Made by a program: the position numbers and the translations under genes. Below, piece by piece: positions 6,344 to 6,563 of a DNA stretch of 6,563 nucleotides. Location: positions 1 to 6,563 of the forward strand of contig DITJ01000054.1 of NCBI GenBank assembly GCA_002422795.1, read 5' to 3'. Source of the DNA: Alphaproteobacteria bacterium UBA6187 (GTDB lineage Bacteria; Pseudomonadota; Alphaproteobacteria; Rickettsiales; UBA6187). The notes beneath the pieces are model-generated. The model did not search any database and was not told the origin of the DNA. It worked only from the letters and a program-made list of their open reading frames with translations. Within the stretch, counting starts at the first letter, position 1, and each line of letters begins with the position of its first letter.

Positions 6344-6424
6344 ATATGGCGCGTGTCCCCGCGAAGGCGCACTACTGTCCGGTAAAAAAGCTTTCCTCAT
6401 CTAAACAGTAAGAAACCCTCACCC

Positions 6425-6473
6425 CTTGTACTAGAAAAAACAGTACATAGGTACTGTTTTTTCGGTCTACAAG
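6425..6473. terminator. Bidirectional terminator-like hairpin
   Basis: GAAAAAACAGTAC (6434-6446), loop ATAG, then GTACTGTTTTTTC (6451-6463) gives a perfect 13-base-pair stem. The G/C-containing core CAGTAC/GTACTG is followed by six T on either strand, which is the design of a two-way intrinsic terminator. An outer stem, CTTGTA (6425-6430) with TACAAG (6468-6473), extends it across a small internal loop. It would end transcription from the hypothetical gene and from whatever lies to the right, if that gene is convergent. Confidence 0.65.
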
Positions 6474-6563
6474 CCTCTCCCAGTGGGAGAGGGAATTCGC
6501 GAGTGCCGTGCTCCCACTCTAGGTCTTAGGCAAGGTATCCGTATAGTTCCCTCTCCCACTGGG
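6474..6563. repeat. REP-like palindrome pair in inverted orientation
   Basis: CCTCTCCCA-G-TGGGAGAGG at 6474-6492 is a near-perfect palindrome. Its portion 6479-6495 reappears exactly as the inverse complement at 6547-6563 (TTCCCTCTCCCACTGGG), where the window ends, so the second palindrome is probably complete outside. A 51-base spacer contains the small hairpin GAGTG/CACTC. Two inverted palindromic units with a spacer are the layout of REP/BIME-type extragenic elements. No REP-associated transposase (RAYT) is present in the window. Confidence 0.7.

Larger units (their letters stand above)
6322..6563. other. Gene-free, repeat-dense right end
   Basis: No credible coding frame is seen on either strand. 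The stretch has visibly higher GC content than the genes before it and holds at least five dyad structures: 6327-6343, 6425-6473, 6474-6492, 6501-6519 (GAGTG/CACTC) and the cut palindrome at 6547-6563. At 6374-6387 it reads ACTGTCCGGTAAAA, which resembles the ends of some insertion sequences, but no matching inverse copy is present. It reads as an extragenic palindrome cluster or decayed mobile DNA. Confidence 0.65.

Overview
The window looks like a piece of an AT-rich alphaproteobacterial chromosome. The best support is the gene set and order: the aa3-type cytochrome c oxidase genes ctaC, ctaD and ctaB lie in a row, next to a divergent tldD, an arrangement I know from Alphaproteobacteria, including Rickettsiales-like lineages. 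The order or family cannot be fixed from this sequence. The standard genetic code reads all genes well.

Layout. Positions 1-174 enter from the left edge with a plus-strand reading frame that carries a short phage-integrase-like motif and then soon stops; it may be a mobile-element remnant. Positions 114-3799 are a minus-strand oxidase operon, transcribed in the order ctaC (subunit II, TTG start), ctaD (subunit I), ctaB (haem O synthase) and a previously easy-to-miss 54-residue membrane-anchored ORF. The usual downstream partners ctaG and ctaE (Cu chaperone and subunit III) are not seen. Both spacers inside the operon, ctaC-ctaD and ctaD-ctaB, hold the same kind of element: tandem AGTT-containing heptamers on one side and their inverted complement on the other, making large potential hairpins. 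The heptamer sequence differs between the two elements. A 180-base divergent spacer separates ctaC from tldD (plus strand, GTG start), a zinc metallopeptidase with its HExxxH and Cys ligands intact. Next come an unrecognised 236-residue charged helical protein and a possible overlapping 48-residue hydrophobic ORF.

The last 240 bases (6322-6563) have no credible gene. They are packed with palindromes: a strong bidirectional terminator-like hairpin and an inverted pair of REP-like CCTCTCCCA/TGGGAGAGG palindromes, the second cut by the window edge.

How it works together: CtaC and CtaD form the catalytic core of the terminal oxidase in the inner membrane, and CtaB makes the haem O precursor of the haem A that CtaD binds. 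TldD is a cytosolic peptidase with no evident link to respiration apart from conserved position. The core genes are ordinary and intact; the interest lies in the paired heptamer elements, the small ORFs, the possible integrase scar behind ctaB and the repeat cluster at the right end.
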